Origin: DAOTUB01 sp034437455
Lineage (GTDB): Bacteria; Chloroflexota; Anaerolineae; B4-G1
Assembly: GCA_034437455.1 (NCBI GenBank)
Contig: DAOTUB010000349.1
Location: 1 to 14,722, forward strand
Length of the DNA stretch: 14,722 nt
Direction: 5' to 3'
The notes below the pieces were generated by a model. The model was not told the origin of the DNA. It worked only from the letters and a program-made list of their open reading frames with translations, and searched no databases. Positions within the stretch are counted from its first letter, which is position 1; every line of letters starts with the position of its first letter. Position numbers and translations under genes: made by a program. Below are positions 1-9,000 of this stretch, one piece after another.

Positions 1-123
1 GCCCCTAAATCTCGACGTTTTCGAGGCAAAAATGGGGCATGAAGCCTCAATGTAGGCCAAAAAACTGCGCCTGAAGGGACGTTTCCTGCCAAAAACAAAC
101 CCTCTCCGACAGCCTGCTAGATC
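1..123. other. Non-coding leader upstream of the VWA gene, with nested inverted repeats
   Basis: No convincing reading frame is seen. Short complementary segments are nested: GCCCC at 1-5 with GGGGC at 34-38, CTCGA at 11-15 with TCGAG at 21-25, and an alternative GAGGC at 23-27 with GCCTC at 44-48. The second and third pairings overlap and exclude each other. No T-tract follows, so this is not a typical intrinsic terminator. No good -35/-10 pair or strong Shine-Dalgarno sequence was found before the ATG at 124. Confidence 0.35.
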
Positions 124-462
124 ATGAAAAAGAAAATCATTTCCTTCGCATTGCTCATTCTGATGGGCCTTGCCGGACTTTTTGTCCTGGGGTTTGCTAC
201 ATCAACAAACGCTCAAGGTGTGGACATTGCCTCTGCGGTGCAAGCTCCGGTCATCCCATCGTTCTCAGAAGATATGAAAGCGGTGACCAAGACAGAGGCA
301 ACCACCTGCACCATCTCCTACGACAAGACCGCCTCCCCCGCCGAGGTGGACGCCGGCGGCGTGACGACGGTCACCCTCTCGCTCCAGGCCACGGGTGCCT
401 GCGACGCAGCCAGCAGCCCAGTCGACGTGATGCTGGTTCTCGACCGTTCCGCGAGTATGTGA
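124..462 (+). CDS. N-terminal piece of a secreted VWA-domain protein, ended by an in-frame TGA
   Basis: This is a signal peptide plus the first strand of a VWA domain. A Lys-rich start (MKKK), a hydrophobic stretch at about residues 5-27 and an A-x-A-like site near TNAQG indicate Sec export. Residues 98-112 run into the VWA metal-ion-dependent adhesion site (MIDAS): D107, S109 and S111 form the DxSxS motif. TGA at 460-462 stops translation one residue after the motif. The downstream piece from 463 continues in the same frame and supplies the rest of the domain, so the two pieces are one gene interrupted by a single codon. Alone, the 112-residue product could not fold as a VWA domain. The start is the only ATG ahead of a signal peptide, though its ribosome binding site is weak. 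Confidence 0.75.
   Translation: MKKKIISFALLILMGLAGLFVLGFATSTNAQGVDIASAVQAPVIPSFSEDMKAVTKTEATTCTISYDKTASPAEVDAGGVTTVTLSLQATGACDAASSPVDVMLVLDRSASM
460..462 (+). other. In-frame TGA inside the VWA MIDAS region (codon 113)
   Basis: The TGA follows Asp-Arg-Ser-Ala-Ser-Met and precedes Gly-Gln-Thr-Met. In intact VWA domains this position holds one ordinary residue, often Ser, Arg or Trp, between SM and G. A single substitution from TGG, CGA or TCA would explain it. I saw no convincing SECIS-like hairpin just downstream, so selenocysteine is not favoured. Frame is kept on both sides. Confidence 0.85.
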
Positions 463-471
463 GGGCAGACG

Positions 472-2994
472 ATGACCAACTCCAAGGCCGCCGCCATCAC
501 GTTCGTCAACCTGATGAACCTGCCTCCGGACCAGGTGGGCGTGGCGTCCTTTGGCAGCAGCGGTGCTGCTACACTCGACTCTCCCCTCACCCTGGATAGT
601 TCAACCGTGATTACCGCCATCAACAGCCTGCGTACCGGTGGGTTGACGGACATCGAGGAGGGATTGGCGCTTGCAGAGACCGAGCTGATCACCAGCGGTC
701 GTCACATCACCACCCACGTGCCTTTACTCGTCATCCTCTCGGATGGCCGTCACAACGAAACCACCGCTGGCGAACTGCAAGCCACGGCGGATCGCATCAA
801 GGACTCCGGTATCCGCATCATCTCCATCGGCCTGGGTAATAAGGCGGACGAGAACCAGTTGCAGGCCATCGCCTCCTCGACCAACGATTACTACTACGCT
901 CCTACCTCCTCGGACCTGGTCGCCATCTACCAGAGCATCGCCGGTACAGTGCGAACGCCCGCTCGGCACATCGTCATCACCGATACGTTGAGCAGCTACG
1001 TCTCCCTCACTCCGAACTCCTTCCAAGGCCCCCTTATTCCCACAATCGACGGCGATCAGATCGTCTGGTACGTAGCATCCGTGCCCACCAGCGCCTTGAC
1101 GCTGGAATACCAAGTGGTGATGACAGACACACCCGGTACCTGGGACACCAACGACAGCGCCGTCGTCGCCTACGTTGACGCCGACGGCAACGACGCATCC
1201 TTCACCTTCCCGGTCCCCCAGGTCACGGTGAACTCCCAGTGCGGCCGCCCCACCCTGAACGACATCCAGCCCGCCTGGGGATGCGTGGGCGAGGATATAT
1301 CGGTCTCGCTGCTGGGCGGCGGGTTCATAAATCCCACTGCATCCATCGGCGCTCAAGCACTGACCATCCACGGTTTCCGAAATAACTTTATCAGCGCCAC
1401 TCTGTCTGCTGGCCTGGGAGCGGGGAGCTATGACGGCGGCGTGGCCAACGATTGCGCGTACAGCGCAACGCTGCCCGGCGCTTTCACCCTCTACCGCGCC
1501 CCAAGCGTGTTGAGCATCCGCCCGCCGGAGGGGTACGGCGACCTTCCCTCGGACATCACGATCTGCGGGGAACCGTTCCCGCCGGGCACGGAACTGTTCA
1601 TCGAGGACCCTGTCAGCGGCACCCTCGCTTTGGAGAACCAGGCTGCCTACGGCGAGACCTGCCTGGTCGGCACGATGCCGAAGGGCCTACAGCCCGGTGA
1701 GCGCGTCGTCACCGTGCAAACCCCCTGTGGACAAGTCACCACGACCTACCGCGTGCTCCCCGAGACGCTCAACGATGACCTGTGGGGTATGTCCGAGGAG
1801 TTGTGGGTAGCCCCCTCCATCTGTGCCCGTGAGTGTGACGATATCACAATGGGTCTCGTCGTCCACCGGCGCGGCGGGAAGGATCCCTTGCAGAACGTCG
1901 CTGTGCGCTTCTATGAAGGAGACCCAGAGACAGGAGTGGTGATCGGTGTTGGGACAGTTCCCTTGCTCCCGCCCAGAGCTGGTACCAGCTTGAGCGCGCG
2001 TATCAGCGGTTTCAGCACCTCGTCCGTGGATTGGACGCCCAGTCAGGGAGTAACAAGCTACACGCTCTATGCAGTGATCGACCCGGACGGCGCAGTCACA
2101 GAGGACATCGAGGACAACAACGTAGTCAGCCGCACGGTGCAGGTGCTGCCGTGTGGGCCGGGTGTGGACGTTCTAGCCCCACACGTGGATGCGTTCAGCA
2201 TCAAAGGCGGGGCGGACACCACCTACAATGCTGGAAATCCATTGTCCATCAGCGCCAGCGACACCCTGCCCGGACCGTGCTCCGGCGTCGCGAATATGAA
2301 CTTTGTCGAGTACTTGTTCAACGAGGCGGCCGCGGTCTGGATACCGGTGCAGGTCAGCGGTTGGCAGTCCTACACCCAGGCGGCCGACTGGAACCTCTAC
2401 CCTGAAGGCGGCATGCGCTTCTTGCAGGCCTGGGTCAGCGATGGGGCGGGGAACATCTCCCCCTATCCCTACTTCCAGTACATCAACTACATCAAGCCCT
2501 GCGCCGCCGTCTCGCGCGACGGCGTGCGCATCTACCGCCAGCACGTGGAGGAAGGGGACTGGCTGCACGTGGAGGTAGCCCCGTGTAGCGGCGATCCAGA
2601 CCTCTACGTCTGGCCGCCGTACTGGGAGGAAGGGGTCCCACCCTGGGTGAGCGCCGATTATGGCGATGCCATCGAGCGGCTCTCCATTCCCATCACAACC
2701 ACGGGCGATTACCAGATCGAGGTTTATGGCTACACAGCGGCCCGGTACAACATCAACATCGAGGTGGAGCCATCCGGCAGCGAAACGATGCGGGCAAGAA
2801 TGCCCAGGACAAGCACTCCTCCGGCCGTCCGTGCAGTGCTGGGCAAGTTCTGGCGCTCCATTCCAGCCATACCGCCGGGTAGCACGCCAGGCACAAACAC
2901 CATACCGGTCGGACCAGCGCCCTATCAGCCCTTGTCGAGTTACCGGATTTACCTACCGCTGGTTCTGCGTAACTCAGTAGGCAGTGGTCAATAA
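472..2994 (+). CDS. Main body of a secreted VWA / IPT / CARDB / PPC-like surface protein
   Basis: This continues the frame of the 124-462 piece. Numbered from 124 it covers residues 117-956. The VWA domain runs to about 275 and keeps the other MIDAS residues, T175 (in LTDIEEG) and D207 (in LSDGRHN), so the metal site is complete apart from the TGA. Then come a beta-sandwich at about 277-375, two IPT/TIG-like domains at about 376-545, a CARDB-like domain at 551-675, an Ig-like domain at 678-795 and a PPC-like domain with DPDLYVW at 795-885. A low-complexity linker leads to the tail RIYLPLVLR. Many paired cysteines fit an extracytoplasmic protein. From about 1249 on it is paralogous to the next gene. 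The ATG at 472 is only the first ATG after the stop; it has no signal peptide and need not be a real start. The role is probably adhesion or surface binding (inference). Confidence 0.8.
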   Translation: MTNSKAAAITFVNLMNLPPDQVGVASFGSSGAATLDSPLTLDSSTVITAINSLRTGGLTDIEEGLALAETELITSGRHITTHVPLLVILSDGRHNETTAGELQATADRIKDSGIRIISIGLGNKADENQLQAIASSTNDYYYAPTSSDLVAIYQSIAGTVRTPARHIVITDTLSSYVSLTPNSFQGPLIPTIDGDQIVWYVASVPTSALTLEYQVVMTDTPGTWDTNDSAVVAYVDADGNDASFTFPVPQVTVNSQCGRPTLNDIQPAWGCVGEDISVSLLGGGFINPTASIGAQALTIHGFRNNFISATLSAGLGAGSYDGGVANDCAYSATLPGAFTLYRAPSVLSIRPPEGYGDLPSDITICGEPFPPGTELFIEDPVSGTLALENQAAYGETCLVGTMPKGLQPGERVVTVQTPCGQVTTTYRVLPETLNDDLWGMSEELWVAPSICARECDDITMGLVVHRRGGKDPLQNVAVRFYEGDPETGVVIGVGTVPLLPPRAGTSLSARISGFSTSSVDWTPSQGVTSYTLYAVIDPDGAVTEDIEDNNVVSRTVQVLPCGPGVDVLAPHVDAFSIKGGADTTYNAGNPLSISASDTLPGPCSGVANMNFVEYLFNEAAAVWIPVQVSGWQSYTQAADWNLYPEGGMRFLQAWVSDGAGNISPYPYFQYINYIKPCAAVSRDGVRIYRQHVEEGDWLHVEVAPCSGDPDLYVWPPYWEEGVPPWVSADYGDAIERLSIPITTTGDYQIEVYGYTAARYNINIEVEPSGSETMRARMPRTSTPPAVRAVLGKFWRSIPAIPPGSTPGTNTIPVGPAPYQPLSSYRIYLPLVLRNSVGSGQ
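1249..2780 (+). repeat. Copy A of a duplicated IPT-IPT-CARDB-Ig-PPC module block
   Basis: This coding block matches 3991-5505 in domain order and length (about 1.53 versus 1.51 kb). Shared landmarks, in order, are GYGD in the second IPT-like domain, LVVHRRGG in the CARDB-like domain, APHVD at the Ig-like start, GNIS-YPY, VRIYR, GDPDLY and YQIEVYGYT. The divergence looks old, with protein identity patchy and only short DNA runs identical. Confidence 0.8.
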
Positions 2995-3002
2995 GCAATA
3001 GT

Positions 3003-3040
3003 CAGCAGGCCGGGTATCGCACCAGCGGCCTGGCCTGCTG
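3003..3040. terminator. Inverted repeat between the two surface-protein genes; possible terminator
   Basis: CAGCAGGCC at 3003-3011 is perfectly complementary to GGCCTGCTG at 3032-3040, with a 20-base loop. It lies 8 bases after the TAA of the upstream gene, which suits a transcription end. No run of T follows, so a standard Rho-independent terminator is uncertain. It may instead be an mRNA-stabilising hairpin. Confidence 0.4.
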
Positions 3041-3104
3041 CTGTGTGATCTGTGATTAACGCGCAACCTCTGGTTGCCGACCACTTTGCAGATCTATCCA
3101 ATAT

Positions 3105-3110
3105 GGAGGA
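3105..3110 (+). promoter_or_regulatory. Shine-Dalgarno sequence that sets the start at 3115
   Basis: GGAGGA lies 4 bases before the ATG at 3115. The first residues from that ATG (MKQIKALIL) form a normal signal-peptide start. Upstream in-frame ATGs at 3052 and 3103 would put polar residues ahead of it; the one at 3103 overlaps the ribosome binding site. Confidence 0.7.
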
Positions 3111-3114
3111 AAAG

Positions 3115-5955
3115 ATGAAACAGATTAAAGCGCTCATCCTGGCTCTCGGACTTTGTTTCCTGGGAGCCAGCTTTGTCCTGGCTTTGGCCCACACGAGCCT
3201 GGCAGAGGAAGCTGGTCCCAATGAGACGATCCCTCAGGCCCCCAACCAGGCGCTGTCGGATTTGGTGTTGGACGAATTCACAATGACACCTGAGCGACCG
3301 CGCGTCAACGAGCCGGTCACGATCACGATCCAGGTGCGCAACGCCGGGGCGGGCGAAGGGCCGGGTTGGCGGGTGAACCTGTACGTCGATCCGCCCGACC
3401 AGCCGCCGACATCCACGACGCCCTACTCAAAAACGACGGCGGCGTTTATCCCTTTCCCGCCAGGAGCCACCGCCACCGTCGAGCTTTCCGGCTATACCTT
3501 TGCCACTCCCGGCTGTCAGCATGTGCTCTATGCCTGGGCCGACCCCAACGAGGGCATCCCGGAGAGCGACGAGACGAACAATATGCGCGTGATCTACCTC
3601 TGCGTGGACCCCAGCGAACCCGACGTGCCCGGCGCGGATGAATACGAGCCGGACGATGACTGCGCCGCCAGCGCGTCGTCCATCAACACCGATGGCGCGC
3701 CCCAGGTGCGTAGTTTCGTCCCGGTGACCGATACGGATTACGTCCAGTTTCAGGTTACGGAAGGCGTGAGCTACACGATCACTGCGGCGGGCGCCGGCAG
3801 GGACGCCGATCCCAACATCGAGATCAGCGACTCGTGTAACTTTGCGCCTCCGTTCGGCGTTACCGCGCGCGTGGACTTTGTAGCTCCCACCAGCGGGACG
3901 TATTATTTAAGGCTGACAAACAATGAGCAGGATCCAGACCCGAATCACACGACCTATCAGTTGACGGTTCAGGAAGCGCCCACGGGCGATCCGCCGATTC
4001 TCTTTTCCATCTCGCCCGACTCGGGCGTCAACGACCGCAACACCAACGTGATCATCACCGGCACACAATTTATCTTCCCCACGCTGGCGGAGCTGTGTCT
4101 TTACCGGGATGACAGTTGTACCGACGACTGTACACAGTTGTCGGACACTTCGTGGCGCAGCACCCAGAAGCTATACGCCGTCGTCCCCACCAACCTGGAT
4201 GCAGGGAGCTACTGTGTCCAGGTAACGAATCCCGGTGGAAAGCGCGATCGCCTGCCCGATGCCTTTACCGTCTACCCTGCTCAACCTCTCCCCGACGACG
4301 TCGTTCCCAACCAGGGGTATGGGGACGTGTCCACAGACCTGCACATCTACGGCTTTAACTTTGCAGAAGGGATCTCGCTGACCATCGGTACAGAGGGTTT
4401 GGAGAACGTCAAGGTCATCAACGGCACCCACGTGCTAGCGACGCTTCCGGGCGGAGAAGGCGGGCTGGCCCCTGGCACATACGACCTGACAGCCAGCTAC
4501 CCTGAAGGCGCGCCGGGAGAGCTGGCGGATGCCTTCACCGTGCTGCTTCCCCAAGAAGACCTGTACGCTCAGAGCGACGAGTTGTGGCGAGACCCGCCGA
4601 CGCCTCACGCGGGCGCACCGATGAACCTGGGCCTGGTCGTCCACCGCCGGGGCGGCGCCGACCTGCTCATCGACCTGACGATCCGCTTCTCCGTCAACGG
4701 CGCGCCCATCGGCGACGCGGTCATCCCGCTCATCGCCGTGGATGGTCAGGTGAACACCAACTATGTTCCGTACACGCCGCCCGCGGAGGGTGTCTACACG
4801 GTGACGGCCACCATTGACCCTGATCAAACTGTGTCCGAGTCCACGCGGGCCAACAACACGGTCACCCGCACGATCGAGGTGCTGCCTGCGACGGGTGATA
4901 CGCAAGCCCCTCACGTGGACAGTTTGACGATCGACGGCGAGAGCGGGCAAGTGGTGACTGCGACCCAGGTGCTGCTATCCGCGACGGCTACCGACGTGGG
5001 AGGCAGCGGAGTGGCAGAAATCCGCTACATCGAGTTTGAATACAACCAAGGCGCGCAATTGTGGGTGCCGGTACAGGACAGCCATTGGCGAAACTATACC
5101 CTGAACCACTCCAACTATGCCTGGACGCTCACGCCGGTGGGCGGCATCCACTACATCCAGGCCTGGGTCAAGGATGCGGCCGGGAACATCTCCCACTATC
5201 CCTATCAGCGGTATGTCAACTATATGCCGCCGACCGAGGGAGTGGGCCGCGACCAGGTGCGCATCTACCGGCGGACGCTGGCCGTCAGCGAGACGCTTCA
5301 CGTCACCCTGACGCCGATCTCGGGAGACCCGGACCTCTACATCTGGGCGCCGGACTGGCAGAGCGGACGTCCGCCCTGGGTGAGTAACCTGGAGGGCAGC
5401 GAGGTGGACGAGATAATCTTCTCCGCGCCGGTGGCTGGCGTCTACCAGATCGAGGTCTATGGCTACACCTCGGCGCGGTATCAACTGGGCATCGCAACAG
5501 GGACGGCGGCAGCTCGGGCCTCGCGGTCATCCATAGGCATACAGGGGTTCAAGCGCTGGCTCCAGTCCCCAACTGGTGCCGACGAGCCGCCGAACGATAG
5601 CAGCCCTCCCCCTCTCGTGTCGCTAGCTCGCGTCGTGATCGGGGATGAGGCGGTGGATACAGGCATGGTCAACACGGCGTACACCTTTACCGCCACCGCC
5701 GGTTTCCCCGTCACAGGCACGATCAGTCTGCCTATCACGTACACCTGGCAGGCCACCGATCAGTCGTCGGTGAAAGAGACAAAAGCCAGCGTGAACAGCG
5801 ATGCCGTGTTCACCTGGTCCACAGAGGGCCTCAAAACCGTCATCGTCACGGCAGAAAATGCCGAGGGCAGTGTCGTTACGTATCACACGGTCTCTATCAG
5901 CACGGGCTGGCAAGTCTACCTGCCGGTGGTGGTGCGCGGCTTGAGTTTTCAATAG
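3115..5955 (+). CDS. Secreted multi-domain protein: CARDB, PPC, two IPT, CARDB, Ig, PPC-like, PKD-like, YLP tail
   Basis: An intact 946-residue exported protein. Residues 1-30 are a signal peptide with a likely cut after TSLA. Domains, by approximate residues: CARDB-like 46-164 (ending in the hallmark DETNN), bacterial pre-peptidase C-terminal (PPC) 174-287 (EYEPDDDC, YYLRL), IPT/TIG-like 293-390 and 392-477, second CARDB-like 481-592, Ig-like 596-707 (APHVD, GNIS), PPC-like 710-796 (DPDLYIW, YQIEVYGYT), a Pro/Ser-rich linker to about 838, PKD-like 837-931 (YTWQATDQ, VTAENAEG), and the tail VYLPVVVRG. No catalytic motif is seen, so a binding, adhesion or scaffold role is inferred. It is paralogous to the preceding gene, and its PPC and PKD-like modules recur in the gene at 10228. 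It ends in TAG right after the tail, showing that TAG works as a stop in this genome. Confidence 0.85.
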   Translation: MKQIKALILALGLCFLGASFVLALAHTSLAEEAGPNETIPQAPNQALSDLVLDEFTMTPERPRVNEPVTITIQVRNAGAGEGPGWRVNLYVDPPDQPPTSTTPYSKTTAAFIPFPPGATATVELSGYTFATPGCQHVLYAWADPNEGIPESDETNNMRVIYLCVDPSEPDVPGADEYEPDDDCAASASSINTDGAPQVRSFVPVTDTDYVQFQVTEGVSYTITAAGAGRDADPNIEISDSCNFAPPFGVTARVDFVAPTSGTYYLRLTNNEQDPDPNHTTYQLTVQEAPTGDPPILFSISPDSGVNDRNTNVIITGTQFIFPTLAELCLYRDDSCTDDCTQLSDTSWRSTQKLYAVVPTNLDAGSYCVQVTNPGGKRDRLPDAFTVYPAQPLPDDVVPNQGYGDVSTDLHIYGFNFAEGISLTIGTEGLENVKVINGTHVLATLPGGEGGLAPGTYDLTASYPEGAPGELADAFTVLLPQEDLYAQSDELWRDPPTPHAGAPMNLGLVVHRRGGADLLIDLTIRFSVNGAPIGDAVIPLIAVDGQVNTNYVPYTPPAEGVYTVTATIDPDQTVSESTRANNTVTRTIEVLPATGDTQAPHVDSLTIDGESGQVVTATQVLLSATATDVGGSGVAEIRYIEFEYNQGAQLWVPVQDSHWRNYTLNHSNYAWTLTPVGGIHYIQAWVKDAAGNISHYPYQRYVNYMPPTEGVGRDQVRIYRRTLAVSETLHVTLTPISGDPDLYIWAPDWQSGRPPWVSNLEGSEVDEIIFSAPVAGVYQIEVYGYTSARYQLGIATGTAAARASRSSIGIQGFKRWLQSPTGADEPPNDSSPPPLVSLARVVIGDEAVDTGMVNTAYTFTATAGFPVTGTISLPITYTWQATDQSSVKETKASVNSDAVFTWSTEGLKTVIVTAENAEGSVVTYHTVSISTGWQVYLPVVVRGLSFQ
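3991..5505 (+). repeat. Copy B of the duplicated IPT-IPT-CARDB-Ig-PPC module block
   Basis: This is the partner of 1249-2780, with the same domain order and the same landmark motifs. The adjacent, same-strand position points to tandem duplication followed by exchange of the N-terminal part: VWA in copy A, CARDB plus PPC in copy B. Confidence 0.8.
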
Positions 5956-5964
5956 GTTCGTATG

Positions 5965-5982
5965 GCAGGTGCTCACACCTGC
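5965..5982. repeat. Perfect 7-bp hairpin just after the surface-protein stop
   Basis: GCAGGTG at 5965-5971 pairs with CACCTGC at 5976-5982 around a CTCA loop. It lies 10 bases after the TAG at 5953-5955. There is no T-tract. It may work with the larger hairpin at 5985-6033 as a terminator, a processing site or a REP-like palindrome. Confidence 0.55.
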
Positions 5983-5984
5983 TC

Positions 5985-6033
5985 TCCGGTACGGCGGCTG
6001 GTGCGCTTCTAGGCGTAGAGCCGCCGTACCGGA
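5985..6033. repeat. Perfect 15-bp inverted repeat upstream of the cyclase gene
   Basis: TCCGGTACGGCGGCT at 5985-5999 is exactly complementary to AGCCGCCGTACCGGA at 6019-6033, with a 19-base loop. It starts 2 bases after the smaller hairpin and ends 12 bases before the GGGAG of the next gene. The stem is long and GC-rich. It is followed by ATTTGTC, only a weak T-rich run. It could be a terminator, a REP/MITE-like palindrome or an mRNA structure affecting translation of the cyclase gene. Confidence 0.65.
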
Positions 6034-6045
6034 ATTTGTCCTAAT

Positions 6046-6050
6046 GGGAG
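6046..6050 (+). promoter_or_regulatory. Ribosome binding site of the cyclase/ATPase gene
   Basis: GGGAG lies 7 bases before the ATG at 6058 and supports that start. Confidence 0.65.
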
Positions 6051-6057
6051 AAGAATC

Positions 6058-9000
6058 ATGACCGACGAACGGGAACAACTGGAACAAGCGATCGCCGCTA
6101 TGGAAGCCCAGCGCGCTATCCTGGGCGACGAGACGGTCGACACCATGATCGCCGTCGCACGCGAAAAACTGGCCGCGCTGGACACAGCGGTCCTTGCCGC
6201 GCCACAGCGCAAACAGATCACGGTTCTCTTTGCCGATGTTTCTGGGTTCACGGCCATGTCAGAGACGATGGATGCCGAAGATGTGAGCGATACGATGAAC
6301 GCTCTCTGGACCCGGATTGACGGGGCGATCACGGCCTATGGCGGCACGATTGACAAGCACATCGGGGACGCAGTGATGGCTCTCTTTGGCGCACCGGCCG
6401 CGCGCGAGGATGACCCCGAGCGGGCGATTCGGGCGGCGCTGGCGATGCAGGCCGAACTGGCCGCCTTCCGCGAGGAACGACAGGTCAACCTGGCGATGCG
6501 CATCGGAATCAACACCGGCCCTGTGCTGCTGGGGCAGGTGGGGACGACGTTTGAATACACGGCGATAGGAGACACGGTCAACCTGGCCGACCGGTTGGAG
6601 TCCGCCGCGCCGGTGGGGAGCGTGCTCATCTCGCGCGATACCTATCGCCACGTGCGCGGTGTCTTTAGCTTTCAGGCGCCGGAGCCGCTCCGCGTCGCAG
6701 GCAAGGCTGAATCGGTGCAGGTCTATGTGGTGCGCGGGATCAAGCCGCGTGCTTTTCGCACGCCGACCCGGGGCGTGGAGGGTGTTGAGACGCGCATGAT
6801 CGGGCGTGATGCTGAACTCGATCATCTAAAAAAAGCCCTCCACGCGATCCTGGAAGGCGACGAAATGCGTATGGTCACCATCGTCGGCGACGCCGGGATT
6901 GGCAAGTCGCGCCTGCTCTACGAGTTCAGCAATGGGGTTGAACTGTTGCCGGAAAGGGTGCTGCACTTTAGAGGGCGAGCCAGCCAGCAGATCAGCAATG
7001 CGCCTTACTCTCTCATCCGCGATCTTTTGGCGTCTCACTTTGAGATCAAGAACAGCGACAGCGCAGATGAGGCTCGGGATAAATTGGAACAGGGCATCTT
7101 CCGCTTGATGGGCGCGGACGCGACGACCGCAGCAGTCGCCGCGCACTTTGTTGGCCATCTCATCGGTTTGGATTTTTCCGCGAGCCCCTATCTGCAAGGG
7201 GTGCTGAGCGATGCCCGGCAGATACACGACCGGGCTTTCCACTATACAGCGCAGTTCTTTACCGCGGCGGCGCAGAGACCGGTGTTGCTCTTGCTGGACG
7301 ACTTGCATTGGGCCGACGATGGTTCGCTCGACCTGATCGAGCATCTGGCGCAAGAGTGCCATCTGATGCCCCTGTTGATCGTCGCCTTGACCCGTCCAGA
7401 ACTCTATGAACGACGAGCAGCGTGGGCAGGAGGCTCAGCCCATCAGACCCGGCTGGAACTGTGCCCTCTCTCCAAACAGGAGGGTTGCCGCTTGGTCGGA
7501 GAGATCCTGCGCGGAGTCGAGCGGATACCACCGGATTTGCGCGACTTGATCGTGGAAAGAGCAGCGGGCAATCCCTTTTACACCGAAGAACTGATCAAGA
7601 TGCTCATCGAAGACGAGGTGATCGTGAAAGGAGAGAGCGGGTGGAGTGTGGAGCCGGGACGCCTGGCCAGGGTGCAGGTGCCGCCGGCGCTGACCGGCGT
7701 GCTCCAGGCGCGGCTGGACAGCCTGCCGCCGCTGGAGCGAGAGGTGTTGCAGCGCGCCGCAGTGGTGGGACGAGTGTTCTGGGACGGGGCAGTGGAACAG
7801 TTAAATGGCAAGAGCGGCGCTCTGGGAAACGAGACGGACGAGGCGCTGGCGGCGTTGCAGAGCAAAGAACTCATTTTTGAACAGGCGACGTCGACGTTCA
7901 TCGGGGAACGGGAATTTGTCTTCAAACACGCGATTCTTCACGATGTCACCTACGAGAGCGTGCTCGTGCGGCAGCGGCGAGTCTATCACACCCGGGCGGC
8001 GGTCTGGCTCACCACGCGGAGCGGCGAGCGGGGCGCTGAGTACGCCGGTCTGATCGGCGAGCACTATGAGCAGGCAAGAGACAGGGCGCAGGCTGCGAAA
8101 TGGTACGCTCAGGCCGGTTGGCAGGCCCAGGATACGTACGCACCCGAGGCGGCCATCGGCTACTACCGGAAGGCGCTGGCTTTCTTGCCCGATGGGCCTT
8201 TGGAGATATCGCAACGGATCGAGCTGTACCAGCGGTTGGGTCAGATGTTGTTGTGGCAGACGCGGTTCGAGGAAGCTACCGGGACGTACACGGCGATGCG
8301 AGAGGCGGCGGAAACAGCCGGGGATCTGGCGGCCCAGGCGCGCGCCTGGGAGGGTCTGTCTGCGGTACAACAGATGCAAGGGGACAATCGCGCCGCGCTG
8401 GAGAGCGCCGGGCGGGCGGAAGAGATCGCCCAGGCTGCGGGCGCGCCAGCCCAGGAGACCCTGGCCAGAGCCTTGTGGCGCAAGGGGCAGGTCTTTTCTG
8501 ATCTGGGAGAGGCGGAGAAAGCGTTATCGTTGGGCGAGCAGGCTCTGGCGCTCGGCGCTGAATTGGGCGCTAAACGCATCGTGGCCGACAGCCTGGGCTT
8601 GCTCGGCTGGGTTCACCAGACCTTGGGGCGCTACGAGCAGGCTGTCTACTACTTTGAGCAGGCGCTCGACCTTGCGCGTGAATTGGACGACCGGGTGCTG
8701 GCGGGCAGGACACTGACCACGCTGGGCATCATCGCTGCCAAGTCGCGCCGGGATTATCAAAAGGCGGCGGCATTCTTGCACGAGGCGCTGTCCATCGTTC
8801 AGGGTATCGGCCACCGTTTTGGTGAGATCGTCATTCTTCACAACCTGGCCGGGGTGTGGGTCAAGATGGCCAAGTACCAGGTCGCCGAGACCGATCTGCG
8901 ACGGGTCATCCGCATCGCGGAAACCGTGGGTTGGAGCGACCTTTCGGCGACGTATGATTTTTTGGCGCAGGCTTATCTGGGCCAGGGGAAGGTGACCGAG

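Noticed and set aside
460..500. Selenocysteine insertion at the TGA
   Set aside because: No convincing SECIS-like hairpin follows, and the VWA position is not a known Cys or Sec site.
3074..3102. TTGCCG-17-TCCAAT as a promoter for the second surface gene
   Set aside because: The -10 is poor and transcription would begin inside the ribosome binding site.
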